A stretch of 64,000 bases of DNA, taken from assembly GCF_025574485.1 (NCBI RefSeq), contig NZ_JAOBPO010000002.1, positions 791,889-855,888 of the forward strand. Direction: 5' to 3'. Positions 33,968-43,281 of this stretch are shown one piece after another (within the stretch, counting starts at the first letter, position 1; each line of letters starts with the position of its first letter). Below the pieces are notes generated by a model. That model was not told where the DNA came from, searched no databases, and saw only the letters and a list, made by a program, of their open reading frames with translations. Position numbers and translations under genes: made by a program. Source of the DNA: Kordiimonas aquimaris (GTDB lineage Bacteria; Pseudomonadota; Alphaproteobacteria; Sphingomonadales; Kordiimonadaceae).

Positions 33968-35545
33968 ATGCCAAAGGTATTGATTTCAGATAAAATGAGC
34001 CCGCTTGCTGAGCAAACGTTTAAAGAGCGAGGTGTTGACGTTGATTTTAAGCCAGGTCTTACCAAAGAAGAGCTTATTGCAATTATAGGTGACTACGATG
34101 GGCTAGCAATTCGTTCTTCAACCAAAGTTACGCCGAATGTTTTAAAAGCAGCCACCAACCTCAAGGTTATTGGACGAGCAGGTATTGGTGTTGATAATAT
34201 TGATGTCCCAGCAGCAACGGACGGCGGTGTGGTTGTAATGAATACGCCGTTTGGTAACTCCATTACAACAGCCGAGCACGCGATTGCGATGATGATGGCG
34301 CTAGCGCGGCAAATCCCGCAAGCCAATGCTTCTACCCATGCAGGAAAATGGGAAAAGTCCAAGTTTATGGGTACTGAACTGACAGGTAAAACATTGGCAC
34401 TGATCGGTTGCGGTAATATCGGTTCTGTTGTCGCGGAACGCGCCTTGGGTTTGCGTATGAAAGTTATTGCATTTGATCCATTTCTTTCCGTAGAACGAGC
34501 AGCAGATATTGGTATTCAAAAAGTTGAGCTTGAAGACTTTTTCAAGCGTGCTGATTTTATATCTTTGCACACACCCCTGACTGATCAGACGCGGGGCATT
34601 ATTGATGCAGATGCATTTGCACAAATGAAAGACGGTGTGCGAATCATCAACTGTGCACGTGGTGGCCTGATTGATGAAGCCGCTTTGAAGGTGGCACTTG
34701 ACAGTGGCAAAGTGGCAGGTGCGGCACTGGATGTTTTTGAAGTTGAGCCCGCTCAGGAAAACCCTTTGTTTGGTCATGAAAATGTTATTTGTACGCCGCA
34801 CTTAGGTGCATCTACCAGTGAAGCTCAGGTGAATGTCGCATTGCAGGTGGCTGAACAAATGTCTGATTATTTGCTCACAGGCGGTGTGACCAATGCGCTC
34901 AATATGCCGTCACTCAGCGCAGAAGAGGCACCAAAATTGAAGCCATACATGGCTTTGGCCAAACAGATTGGCGGATTTGCAGGACAAATCACCGAAACAG
35001 GTTTGAAGCGGGTAGTGATTGAATATGAAGGGCACGTTGGCACTTTAAATACTAATCCACTAACCGCAGTTGTGCTGGAGGGTTTGCTGTCGCCGCTGAT
35101 GAGCAGTGTGAATATGGTGAATGCACCAGTTATTGCAAAAAAACGCAATATTCAAATTACTGAAGTTAAACATGATCGCGAAGGTGACTATCATACGCTA
35201 GTTAAGTTGACGGTTGAATCAGAGCGTGGTTCAAGAACGGTGTCTGGAACTTTGTTTGCTAATCAACACCCAAGAATCGTTGAGGTAGATGGTGTATATC
35301 TTGAAGCAGAATTAGCCGAAAGTATGCTTTACGTTGTTAATGATGATAAGCCCGGCTTTATTGGTGCGCTTGGTACATTGATTGGCCACAATGGTGTCAA
35401 TGTTGCAACTTTTGCACTGGGGCGTCGAAGCCAAGGTGAGGAAGCGGTTGCATTGATTGCAGTTGATGAACCTGTGAAGGATATTGTGCTTGACCAACTG
35501 GCTGCGCTGGCCCATGTACGTCAGGCGAAAAAACTGTCGTTCTAA
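33968..35545 (+). CDS. serA: D-3-phosphoglycerate dehydrogenase
   Basis: A 525-residue long-form enzyme for the first step of serine synthesis. The NAD fold carries LIGCGNIGSVVAE. Catalytic Arg, Glu and His fit GRAGIGVDNI / CARGGLIDE, VEPAQENPLF and TPHLGAS. Residues about 320-450 form the allosteric substrate-binding domain and about 450-525 the ACT domain (MLYVVNDDKPGFIGALG), so serine feedback is likely. GGATGGATC precedes the ATG. It forms one operon with serC, and hisZ follows after 35 bases. Confidence 0.97.
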   Translation: MPKVLISDKMSPLAEQTFKERGVDVDFKPGLTKEELIAIIGDYDGLAIRSSTKVTPNVLKAATNLKVIGRAGIGVDNIDVPAATDGGVVVMNTPFGNSITTAEHAIAMMMALARQIPQANASTHAGKWEKSKFMGTELTGKTLALIGCGNIGSVVAERALGLRMKVIAFDPFLSVERAADIGIQKVELEDFFKRADFISLHTPLTDQTRGIIDADAFAQMKDGVRIINCARGGLIDEAALKVALDSGKVAGAALDVFEVEPAQENPLFGHENVICTPHLGASTSEAQVNVALQVAEQMSDYLLTGGVTNALNMPSLSAEEAPKLKPYMALAKQIGGFAGQITETGLKRVVIEYEGHVGTLNTNPLTAVVLEGLLSPLMSSVNMVNAPVIAKKRNIQITEVKHDREGDYHTLVKLTVESERGSRTVSGTLFANQHPRIVEVDGVYLEAELAESMLYVVNDDKPGFIGALGTLIGHNGVNVATFALGRRSQGEEAVALIAVDEPVKDIVLDQLAALAHVRQAKKLSF

Positions 35546-35580
35546 TTATCTTTGACGAACAAAGAATGGGAGCGGACCTT

Positions 35581-36756
35581 ATGAGTGGTCCATCAAAAAA
35601 ACAAACGGGCATATCTTATGCCCGTCACGCGCTTTTGCCAGAAGGCTTTCGGGATCAGTTGGCACCAATTGCTGAGTTTGAAGCAAGTTTGGTACGTGGA
35701 TTGATGGATACCTTTGCGGCATATGGGTATGACCGGGTGGCACCGCCTGTCGTTGAATATGAAGACAGCTTGTTGGTGGGAGCCGGAGCGACGCGCGGCG
35801 AACAGATGTTCCGCCTTATGGACCCTGATACACAGCGCATGATGGCCGTTCGTGCAGATATGACAATCCAGATGTCGCGGTTGGCAGCAACGCGCCTTTC
35901 TGATGCCGAGCGACCACTACGCCTTAGCTATACAGGCAATGTTCTTCGCACTAAGGGTAGCCAGATACGCCCAACACGTCAGTTTGTTCAAGCTGGTATA
36001 GAACTGGTAGGGGCAACAAACCTTGAAGCAGAATTTGAAATTGTGTCTGTTGCGGTGGAAGCGCTTACAAATGTTGGCGTGAAAGCGCTTTCTCTTGATT
36101 TTACACTAGCACCGCTTGTGCGAATGTTGTGCGAACAACATAAGCTTACCGGGCGTGACTGCGATCTTGTTTTGGAAGCGCTTGATGCCAAAGATAGTGG
36201 TGCTCTGCGTGCTATTGCAGCCGCTGCACGTGCTGATTTTGATGTGTTGCTCGGCGCTGCAGGGCATGCTGATACAGCAATGGATGCTTTGAGAACACTG
36301 TCTCTAAAAGGAAGCGCTGGGCAATTGATTGCGCGACTTGGCCGTTTGATTGATATGGTGAAAGCTCAGTTGCCTGACATTCAAGTAACCGTTGATCCAT
36401 GTGAAAATCATGGCTTTGAATACAAAAGCGGCATCGGCTTCGCGTTGTTTGCAAAAGGTTCGCACAGTGAGCTTGGTCGCGGTGGTCGATACATTGTAGA
36501 TCATGCTGACGGTAACAATGAAGAAGCTGCTGGTTTTTCTGTTTATCTTGATAGTGTACTTGATGCTGTTTCCGCGCCTGCAACAGCTAAACGCTTGTTT
36601 TTACCTGTGGGTTCGGAACAACAGTTGGGTCAGCAATTGCGCAGCGAGGGATGGCGAACGATTCAAGGCTTGACAGATGTCGCAGATGCTTCCAATGAAG
36701 CACAAAGATTAGGCTGTAGCCACGTACTGATCGATGGGCAAATTATAGCTTTGTAG
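35581..36756 (+). CDS. hisZ: ATP phosphoribosyltransferase regulatory subunit
   Basis: A 391-residue HisRS-like protein that has lost aminoacylation and pairs with a short HisG for histidine synthesis. The class II core shows LLPEGFRDQLAPI, FAAYGYDRVAPPVVEYEDSL in parts, DPDTQRMMAVRADMTIQMSR and YTGNVLR. The HisRS anticodon domain is missing, as in HisZ. GGGAG ahead of ATG 35581 sets the start over an ATG at 35566. hisG is not adjacent. Confidence 0.92.
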   Translation: MSGPSKKQTGISYARHALLPEGFRDQLAPIAEFEASLVRGLMDTFAAYGYDRVAPPVVEYEDSLLVGAGATRGEQMFRLMDPDTQRMMAVRADMTIQMSRLAATRLSDAERPLRLSYTGNVLRTKGSQIRPTRQFVQAGIELVGATNLEAEFEIVSVAVEALTNVGVKALSLDFTLAPLVRMLCEQHKLTGRDCDLVLEALDAKDSGALRAIAAAARADFDVLLGAAGHADTAMDALRTLSLKGSAGQLIARLGRLIDMVKAQLPDIQVTVDPCENHGFEYKSGIGFALFAKGSHSELGRGGRYIVDHADGNNEEAAGFSVYLDSVLDAVSAPATAKRLFLPVGSEQQLGQQLRSEGWRTIQGLTDVADASNEAQRLGCSHVLIDGQIIAL

Positions 36757-36793
36757 GCACTGATATTCTTTTTATCCGGTAAGGGGACTTGAA

Positions 36794-38086
36794 ATGGGCA
36801 ACGTTGTTGTTGTCGGCTCTCAATGGGGCGACGAAGGCAAAGGCAAAATTGTTGATTGGCTATCGGAACGAGCTGATGTTGTTGTACGCTTTCAAGGTGG
36901 CCATAATGCAGGCCATACGCTAGTAATTGATGGTGAGGTTTATAAGCTCTCCTTGTTGCCATCAGGTATTGTACGTGGCGGTAAAATAAGTGTTATTGGC
37001 AATGGTGTCGTTGTTGATCCGTGGGCATTATTGACAGAAATAGAAGCTTTGCGCGGGCAGGGAGTGGATATTAATCCTCAATCTCTTCAAATTGCCGCTA
37101 ATGCAACTATGATTATGCCGTACCATCGTGAATTGGATGCATTGCGCGAAGACGCTACCAAGGGTGTTAAGATTGGCACAACACGCAGAGGTATTGGCCC
37201 TGCGTACGAGGATAAGGTTGGTAGGCGTGCTGTTCGTGTGTGTGACCTGCAGTCTCGGAAAATTGTTGAGGCTCGCCTAGCGGTTGCTCTAACTCATCAT
37301 AATGCACTGCGCTTAGGTCTTGGGCATGAACCTATTGATGGTAATGCTATTGCTGATGAATTGATGGAGATGGCAGATAAAATTCTGCCGTATGTAACAA
37401 ATGTTTGGCGCACGCTGGATGATGCCAATAATACAGGCAAACGAGTTCTATTTGAAGGCGCGCAAGGCACTCTTCTGGATGTGGATCACGGGACTTATCC
37501 ATTTGTAACATCGTCCAATACCATAGCTGGCCAAGCGGCTGGCGGTTCTGGAACAGGCCCACGCAGCCTTGACTATGTGCTTGGTATTACCAAAGCGTAT
37601 ACGACCCGCGTTGGTTCTGGCCCGTTCCCTACGGAACAACTGAACGAAGTTGGTCAATATCTGGGCGAAAAAGGCCATGAGTTTGGCACTGTAACTGGCC
37701 GCTCTCGCCGCTGTGGTTGGTTTGACGCTGTTCTTGTACGCCAAAGCCTTACCGTCGGCGGTGTTGATGGTATTGCACTGACAAAACTGGATGTGCTGGA
37801 TGGTCTTGAGGAGCTTAGGGTCTGTGTGGGATACAAGCATAACGGTGAAGTTGTTGATTACCTGCCGTACGGCATGGAAGATCAAGCGAATGTTGAAGCT
37901 GTTTATGAAACACTGGAAGGTTGGTCTGAGACGACCTTTGGAGCACGTAGCTGGGCAGATTTACCTGCAACTGCAGTGAAGTATATTCGTCGTATTGAAG
38001 AGCTGATCGGCGTTCCTGTGGCACTTTTGTCGACTAGTCCGGAGCGGGATGATACAATTTTGGTAAGAGATCCTTTCCTTGATTAA
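36794..38086 (+). CDS. purA: adenylosuccinate synthase
   Basis: A 430-residue GTP-dependent enzyme that joins IMP and aspartate in AMP synthesis. The glycine-rich phosphate loop is [16 protein letters not shown], followed by the [10 protein letters not shown] catalytic histidine, [13 protein letters not shown] and the base-recognition TKLDVLDGL. The length is standard. GGGGAC precedes the ATG. A strong terminator follows, closing the serC-serA-hisZ-purA run. Confidence 0.97.
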   Translation: MGNVVVVGSQWGDEGKGKIVDWLSERADVVVRFQGGHNAGHTLVIDGEVYKLSLLPSGIVRGGKISVIGNGVVVDPWALLTEIEALRGQGVDINPQSLQIAANATMIMPYHRELDALREDATKGVKIGTTRRGIGPAYEDKVGRRAVRVCDLQSRKIVEARLAVALTHHNALRLGLGHEPIDGNAIADELMEMADKILPYVTNVWRTLDDANNTGKRVLFEGAQGTLLDVDHGTYPFVTSSNTIAGQAAGGSGTGPRSLDYVLGITKAYTTRVGSGPFPTEQLNEVGQYLGEKGHEFGTVTGRSRRCGWFDAVLVRQSLTVGGVDGIALTKLDVLDGLEELRVCVGYKHNGEVVDYLPYGMEDQANVEAVYETLEGWSETTFGARSWADLPATAVKYIRRIEELIGVPVALLSTSPERDDTILVRDPFLD

Positions 38087-38113
38087 TCGTTACGTTATCG
38101 TATTGAAAATGAA

Positions 38114-38150
38114 AAACGTTGCTACTCAAGCGAGTTAGCAGCGTTTTTTT
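38114..38150 (+). terminator. Rho-independent terminator of purA
   Basis: AACGTTGCTA pairs with TAGCAGCGTT (one wobble), with CTC/GAG continuing the stem, followed by seven Ts. It ends the serine-histidine-purine operon. Confidence 0.88.
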
Positions 38151-38271
38151 GTGATTTTTCTCTAAAAAGTATAATTTTGCTGGTATTTTATTAACTTTCT
38201 TGCCTCAAAATGACTGTTAGCTTCACGATTGTGGAGAACTATGAATTGATAAGCACTAAGGGGAAATTGGA

Positions 38272-40296
38272 ATGAGTGGTGAAAACGCCCCCGTTCCTGA
38301 CAGTCAGAGCGCGTTTGGTGACAGGTTTGAAGTTGTCACCAGCCAGCCTCTTGCTGAGTTTTCCACATATGGTGGAGATGCTTACACTGTCAATGACAAA
38401 GAGAAGTCAGGCGGTGAATATTATGCTCTTGTGCACAATCCTACCGTTCCGGTTCGTAATGAAATATATAAATCACTAACCGGAAAACCGATCGCAAATT
38501 TAGTTTGTCCTGTTGATCGAGGCTTGATGAATTTGGTTTTCGATGGCCGCAAGCGACAACGCCTCGTTACCATTTTTTCCCGACCATCGGGCGGTGCGCT
38601 AATGGATAATTCGGGGAATTTGAACCCGCGCATCACTGCGAGCCACCTCCGGCAAAATGTCACATTATCAGTATTGAAATCTATTACGTCGTTGCACAAA
38701 CGTGGGTTTGTGCATCGTTCTATCATGCCGACTAACATTTATTTTGCCAGCCCTAATAGCGATGAAGTTGTTCTGGGAGAATGCTACAGCATGCCGCCCG
38801 GTTATATGCAGCCATTTGCTATGGAGGCATTGCCTCTTGCACTTGCTGATCCGACATCTCGTGGCGCAGGTGATGCAAGTGCAGATTACTTCCAAATGGG
38901 TGCTGCTTTGCAAGCGCTATACTTTGGTGAGCAGCTGTGGAATGGTCGTGACCGTGGCAGCACGTTAATGGCTAGGGTGAACCAGGGGTCGTTCTGGGCT
39001 TTGAGTGGCGGTAGGGAAGTGCCAGGTGCACTTGGAGCACTTATTCGCGGTGTTATGGCTGACGAAGTTGACGAGCGCTGGGGCGCAGAAGAAGTATTGG
39101 ACTGGTTTGAAGGTGTAGGAAAGCCTAAGCGTACGACAATGCGCACGTGGGCAATGAGCAGGCCAACAACCTTTAAAGGTGTGGCTGTTGTAGACCGTCG
39201 GTTGCTCGCTGATGCTTTTGCTCGTGACCCGAAAGAAGCTGCTGCTTTTTTGAAATCAATTGATTTTTCGTCATGGGTTCAACTTTCGTTTCGTGATGAA
39301 GTATTATCTGAGCGCCTGGAGAATATGATTAATGTGAAACCTGACAGTGGTTTCGGCGGCGTTCGTGCCGACGACTACAAAATGGTTGCCCGCGTTTGCA
39401 TGTTCCTGCACCCGCATGGCCCTGTTAACTATAAAGGTTATTCGTTCTATCTTGATGGCCTGTCTTCTATGATTGCTGAAGCATTTTCCAGAGATGATCG
39501 CGAGGCGATATCTGCGATCGTTGAAGTAATGGATATTAAGTTTCTGCAAACGTTGAACGATATCTGTGACCCGCATAGCAAAGTAATTGACCAGCAAATT
39601 CCATATTTAAGAAAGTTCATTGAACACGCATCAAGCAAGCAGTTGGGGCGTGGTATGGAGCGCGTTCTTTACGAGATGAACAGTATTTTGCCGTGTTTGT
39701 CACAGCGTTTCTCGAATGTATGGATCGGTTCTATTATTCAGCTCATGCGAGCACTTGAGCGTATTGCAATAATTGGTGCTACGCGCAACATTCTTCTTGA
39801 TAGGCATTTGGCTGCTTTCTGCGCTACGCATGGTACAGACCTTGAGCGAGAGTTTAACGCACTCGCGACAGCGCAGCACAACCCTTCTAAATTCAATAGC
39901 TTGTCTATGGATTTCTTTGGTATCCTACAGAAGCGGTGCAATATGGAGCCGCTGCCTCACCTTACCGGCAAGTTGGTTGATGGCCTTTCTTCTGCGGTTA
40001 AGGAACTTAAAAACAAGAAGCGTCGTGAGCGTGTGCAGGGATTGCTCGAAAAAGGCAAAAAGGGTGGGGACATAACCAAACTAACTTCTGAAGTTAATAT
40101 GGTACGTGCTCAAGTGGAAGATGCTCGTGAATTTGCGCAGGCACGCACGCTTATCGCTCGTCTTGAGAGAGAGCGGACAAAGTTATCGCGCAAAATTTCA
40201 CCGTCAGACCCTGACGCTCAGTTAAAGGGTATGAAAGGCGCTCGTCTTGTGGCTTTTGTGAGCGGTTTACTTATCTCGTTTCTGACATTTTTCTAG
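38272..40296 (+). CDS. tail-anchored pseudokinase
   Basis: A 674-residue protein. Residues about 15-290 have the protein-kinase fold, but the catalytic residues are lost: HRD is HRS (148-150), the following Lys is Met (152), DFG is replaced by GEC (169-171), and the beta-3 lysine segment reads ALVHN. N155 and D205 of the late-lobe SADYFQMG helix survive. A helical region (about 300-580) without known motif and a coiled coil (about 590-640) follow. The last 19 residues are a membrane anchor. AGGGG precedes the ATG. It starts an operon with a small membrane protein between purA and rpoH. It probably acts as a scaffold or ligand-binding regulator. Confidence 0.82.
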   Translation: MSGENAPVPDSQSAFGDRFEVVTSQPLAEFSTYGGDAYTVNDKEKSGGEYYALVHNPTVPVRNEIYKSLTGKPIANLVCPVDRGLMNLVFDGRKRQRLVTIFSRPSGGALMDNSGNLNPRITASHLRQNVTLSVLKSITSLHKRGFVHRSIMPTNIYFASPNSDEVVLGECYSMPPGYMQPFAMEALPLALADPTSRGAGDASADYFQMGAALQALYFGEQLWNGRDRGSTLMARVNQGSFWALSGGREVPGALGALIRGVMADEVDERWGAEEVLDWFEGVGKPKRTTMRTWAMSRPTTFKGVAVVDRRLLADAFARDPKEAAAFLKSIDFSSWVQLSFRDEVLSERLENMINVKPDSGFGGVRADDYKMVARVCMFLHPHGPVNYKGYSFYLDGLSSMIAEAFSRDDREAISAIVEVMDIKFLQTLNDICDPHSKVIDQQIPYLRKFIEHASSKQLGRGMERVLYEMNSILPCLSQRFSNVWIGSIIQLMRALERIAIIGATRNILLDRHLAAFCATHGTDLEREFNALATAQHNPSKFNSLSMDFFGILQKRCNMEPLPHLTGKLVDGLSSAVKELKNKKRRERVQGLLEKGKKGGDITKLTSEVNMVRAQVEDAREFAQARTLIARLERERTKLSRKISPSDPDAQLKGMKGARLVAFVSGLLISFLTFF

Positions 40297-40305
40297 GAGT
40301 AATTG

Positions 40306-40821
40306 ATGGCTAAGAAAAATAAGGCTCCTTTAGTTAGAAAGCGTCGTCAACGCCAGGAAGTGTCGGCATTTGGTCCGCTATTTTTTACGGGTCTTGCGGC
40401 CGTTGGCTTTATTAGTTGGCAAGTTGCCGTTTTAGTGGCCTTTGGCCTTGTGCCAACCATCGTTCTTGCATTCACAGGAAAAGGCTCAAATAAGTCGCTG
40501 CGGCTGCAATGTGTTACATTTGCCAATCTGAGCGGGGTAATTGCTTTTATTCCGCAAGTTTGGTCTCGGCCAAGCCAACTGGAAGCAATTATGACTGACC
40601 CGATCAATCTTGTGATGATGTGGGGCTCTGCTTCAATCGGTTATATGTTGATTTATGTTGGTCCTATTGTTGCGACCCATATTCTTCAAGGTATGGCGCA
40701 AGATAAGATTAAACAAATTGCGCAGCAACGGCAGACCCTTGTTGAAGCATGGGGGCCTGACGTTTTAGGCGATAAAGAACAAGAGCCCGCGCCCAATCAT
40801 ATCAGGCTTAAAAAGTCCTAA
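40306..40821 (+). CDS. polytopic membrane protein, partner of the pseudokinase
   Basis: A 171-residue protein with a basic N-terminus (MAKKNKAPLVRKRRQRQE) and three to four hydrophobic segments (about 22-55, 65-85 and 100-128), then a charged cytoplasmic tail. TAGGAG lies ahead of ATG 40306, nine bases after the pseudokinase stop, so the two are made together. The family is not recognised. Its position suggests that it forms a membrane complex with the pseudokinase. It is convergent with rpoH, 17 bases away. Confidence 0.75.
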   Translation: MAKKNKAPLVRKRRQRQEVSAFGPLFFTGLAAVGFISWQVAVLVAFGLVPTIVLAFTGKGSNKSLRLQCVTFANLSGVIAFIPQVWSRPSQLEAIMTDPINLVMMWGSASIGYMLIYVGPIVATHILQGMAQDKIKQIAQQRQTLVEAWGPDVLGDKEQEPAPNHIRLKKS

Positions 40822-40838
40822 GTTTTAATAGTACTTCG

Positions 40839-41717
40839 TTACTGTGCGGCGCTGCTTGCAGCCAAACGCATGTGTTTTTGTACCTTTTCAAAAGCTCGTA
40901 CTTCAATTTGACGCACACGTTCCCGGCTAACGCCGTATTCTTGTGACAGTTCCTCAAGAGTTTTAGGAGGTTCAACAAGACGGCGCTGCGTTAGTATGTG
41001 TTGTTCACGTTCGTTTAGCTCTTTCATTGCTTCTTGAAGCATTGTCATGCGAATGGATTTTTCTTCATTGTCAGCAGCAACAACTTCTTGATCAGGTGTT
41101 TCGTCAACCAACCAGTCTTGCCATTCGCCTTCGGCGTCAGCACGCAAGGGCGCATTCAATGAGTGATCATGGGCTGTCATGCGGCGGTTCATGCTCACAA
41201 CATCATCTTCGGAAACAGATAGCTTTTCTGCAATAGATGTCACATGCTCTGGCAGCAAGTCACCTTCTTCAATAGCTTCAATTTGGCCTTTAATGCGGCG
41301 AAGATTGAAAAACAGCTTCTTTTGCGCGGCTGTTGTACCGATTTTAACCAGGCTCCAGCTGCGTAAAATATATTCTTGAATGGCAGCTCTGATCCACCAC
41401 ATCGCATATGTAGCAAGGCGAAAGCCTTTTTCAGGGTCGAAGCGTTTCACTGCTTGCATCATACCAACATTGCCTTCTGAAATCAGATCAGCAACTGGTA
41501 GCCCATACCCACGGTAACCCATGGCAATCTTGGCTACTAATCGCAGATGACTGGTCACTAGTTGATGTGCAGCTTCCCTGTCTTCGTGCTCTACCCATGC
41601 TTTTGCAAGCATGTATTCCTGATCGTTTTCAAGCATGGGAAACTTGCGAATGTCTTGCAAGTATTGGCTCAGGCTTCCATCAGGTGATAGTGTCGGAAGA
41701 TTAGATTTGTAAACCAT
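40839..41717 (-). CDS. rpoH: heat-shock sigma factor RpoH (sigma-32)
   Basis: A 292-residue sigma factor. Region 2 shows LVTSHLRLVAKIAMGYRGYG, DLISEGNVGMMQAVKRFDP and TYAMWWIRAAIQEYILRSW in parts. The diagnostic RpoH box is QKKLFFNLRR. Region 4 ends with LSQEYGVSRERVRQIEVRAFEKVQ. It directs RNA polymerase to chaperone and protease promoters such as the one proposed before ftsH. The ATG has GGGAA upstream. The rluD gene lies 43 bases upstream on the same strand, so co-transcription is likely. Confidence 0.96.
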   Translation of the reverse strand: MVYKSNLPTLSPDGSLSQYLQDIRKFPMLENDQEYMLAKAWVEHEDREAAHQLVTSHLRLVAKIAMGYRGYGLPVADLISEGNVGMMQAVKRFDPEKGFRLATYAMWWIRAAIQEYILRSWSLVKIGTTAAQKKLFFNLRRIKGQIEAIEEGDLLPEHVTSIAEKLSVSEDDVVSMNRRMTAHDHSLNAPLRADAEGEWQDWLVDETPDQEVVAADNEEKSIRMTMLQEAMKELNEREQHILTQRRLVEPPKTLEELSQEYGVSRERVRQIEVRAFEKVQKHMRLAASSAAQ

Positions 41718-41760
41718 GTTTGTTTCCCAAGAGAGCAGCCTGTTTAGCGACCGCTTCGTT

Positions 41761-42765
41761 TCAATTATTTGATCCTGCTACTATATAACCGCTTAGGTCA
41801 TCTAGTAAACGAGATAGATCATATGGTAATTCGCTTTCAAATTTAAAGCATTCTCCTGAAATTGGATGTTCAAATCCAAGTGATTTTGCGTGAAGAGCTT
41901 GCCGTTTAAACGATTGGATAGCTGTACGCGCTTCACCTTTGATCGAATTTCCAATTGAAGCCTTGGCGTATAGTGGGTCACCTATAAGAGCATGACCTGT
42001 GTGCATCATGTGTACGCGAACCTGATGAGTACGGCCCGTTTCAAGCTGACATTCAATATGTGCAGCAAGCGCAGTGCCTGACTGCTGATACAGGTTTAGA
42101 GTGCGATAATGGGTAACCGCATGCTTACCTCCGGCTTTTACCACAGTCATCTTTTTGCGATCATGGGGGTTGCGCCCAATGTTGCCTTCAATCCGACCAT
42201 GATATGGGCGCGGGTGGCCTTTGCACACGGCATGATACTTCCGCTCAATTGAATGTGAAGCAAACTGGTCAGCCAGCCCGTGATGTGCTTTGTCATTTTT
42301 AGCAACAACAAGTAAGCCACTCGTGTCTTTATCAATTCGGTGTACAATTCCTGGGCGCTTTACACCACCGATACCGCTTAGGCTGTTGCCACAATGGTGT
42401 AAAAGTGCGTTTACAAGTGTACCACTGGTGTTGCCGGGGGCTGGGTGCACCACCATGCCCGCTGGTTTATCAATGACGATCAGGTGCTCATCTTCAAACA
42501 CTACGGTTAACGGGATATCTTCGGGCTGCGGAATAGGTTCTTCCGGCTGCGGGACCTCAAGCCGGTAATGTTCGCCGAATTTGACGCTATGAGACGGGCT
42601 GTTTATAATGCGATCGCCGGTGGAAGCGCACAAAGTAAGACAGTTTTCTTTTATCAACGCTTGTATGCGCGCACGCGACATGTCAGGCAGATGGCCAGAT
42701 AGTGTTTTGTCTAGGCGTGCTCCGGCAGCGTCATCCGGTACGATAATATTAATGATCTCATTCAT
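41761..42765 (-). CDS. rluD: RluA-family 23S rRNA pseudouridine synthase (RluD-like)
   Basis: A 334-residue enzyme. An N-terminal S4 RNA-binding domain (about 10-75: GARLDKTLSGHLPDMSRARIQ in parts) leads into the catalytic domain with the conserved aspartate in HRIDKDTSGLLVVAKND and a later LETGRTHQVRVHM. RluD modifies helix 69 of 23S rRNA; the exact site here is inferred. ATG 42765 gives the normal start; the frame stays open to a TTG at 42804. The divergent neighbour begins only nine bases away. The upstream sequence has no good ribosome binding site. Confidence 0.9.
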   Translation of the reverse strand: MNEIINIIVPDDAAGARLDKTLSGHLPDMSRARIQALIKENCLTLCASTGDRIINSPSHSVKFGEHYRLEVPQPEEPIPQPEDIPLTVVFEDEHLIVIDKPAGMVVHPAPGNTSGTLVNALLHHCGNSLSGIGGVKRPGIVHRIDKDTSGLLVVAKNDKAHHGLADQFASHSIERKYHAVCKGHPRPYHGRIEGNIGRNPHDRKKMTVVKAGGKHAVTHYRTLNLYQQSGTALAAHIECQLETGRTHQVRVHMMHTGHALIGDPLYAKASIGNSIKGEARTAIQSFKRQALHAKSLGFEHPISGECFKFESELPYDLSRLLDDLSGYIVAGSNN

Positions 42766-42774
42766 GGAGTTCTT

Positions 42775-43164
42775 ATGAACGCAACAGATCAAAATGTCAC
42801 GCAACAGAATGAAGAAGAAACATCAAAAGCACCCGGTTGGTTGAAGGCACTGGTGGTCATTCTTGGTGTTGGAATTGTCGGTATGTTGTTGTTGATCGTT
42901 TTCAAAATTGCCAACGGTGATCATCAGAAACCTGATGAACCTATCGGCGCGTTGCCTGCTTCCAGTCCTGCTGTGACAGTATTCCCGTCTGGTGAGTTGC
43001 CTACAGGTGATTTTGAGATATCAAGGCCCAATGGTGCAGCGCTTGTGTCTGTTACACCGTCTGGGGTTGAGGTGTATATGCACTTCAAGACTGAAGATGG
43101 AGCAGAGAGGATTACTATTCTAAATCGTCAAACGGGTGCGGTGTCGACTATCATTATTCAATGA
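42775..43164 (+). CDS. small single-pass membrane protein (DUF6476-like)
   Basis: A 129-residue protein. A short acidic N-terminus, one membrane segment (about 22-45: LKALVVILGVGIVGMLLLIV in parts) and a periplasmic domain that ends in ERITILNRQTGAVSTIIIQ. Size, layout and position next to an RluA-family gene resemble the DUF6476 family of alphaproteobacteria; this is recognised from context, not proven. GGAG precedes the ATG. No function is known. Confidence 0.75.
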   Translation: MNATDQNVTQQNEEETSKAPGWLKALVVILGVGIVGMLLLIVFKIANGDHQKPDEPIGALPASSPAVTVFPSGELPTGDFEISRPNGAALVSVTPSGVEVYMHFKTEDGAERITILNRQTGAVSTIIIQ

Positions 43165-43281
43165 ATATGCATTAATCACTTGCATTACTGCGCGGTTTGA
43201 ATTCTGATTTGAACAGGTTATATCTCAATAGAGTTTTATTGTTCGTTGCAGCTTTGCTGTTTGCCAGAGGGGAGATTTATA

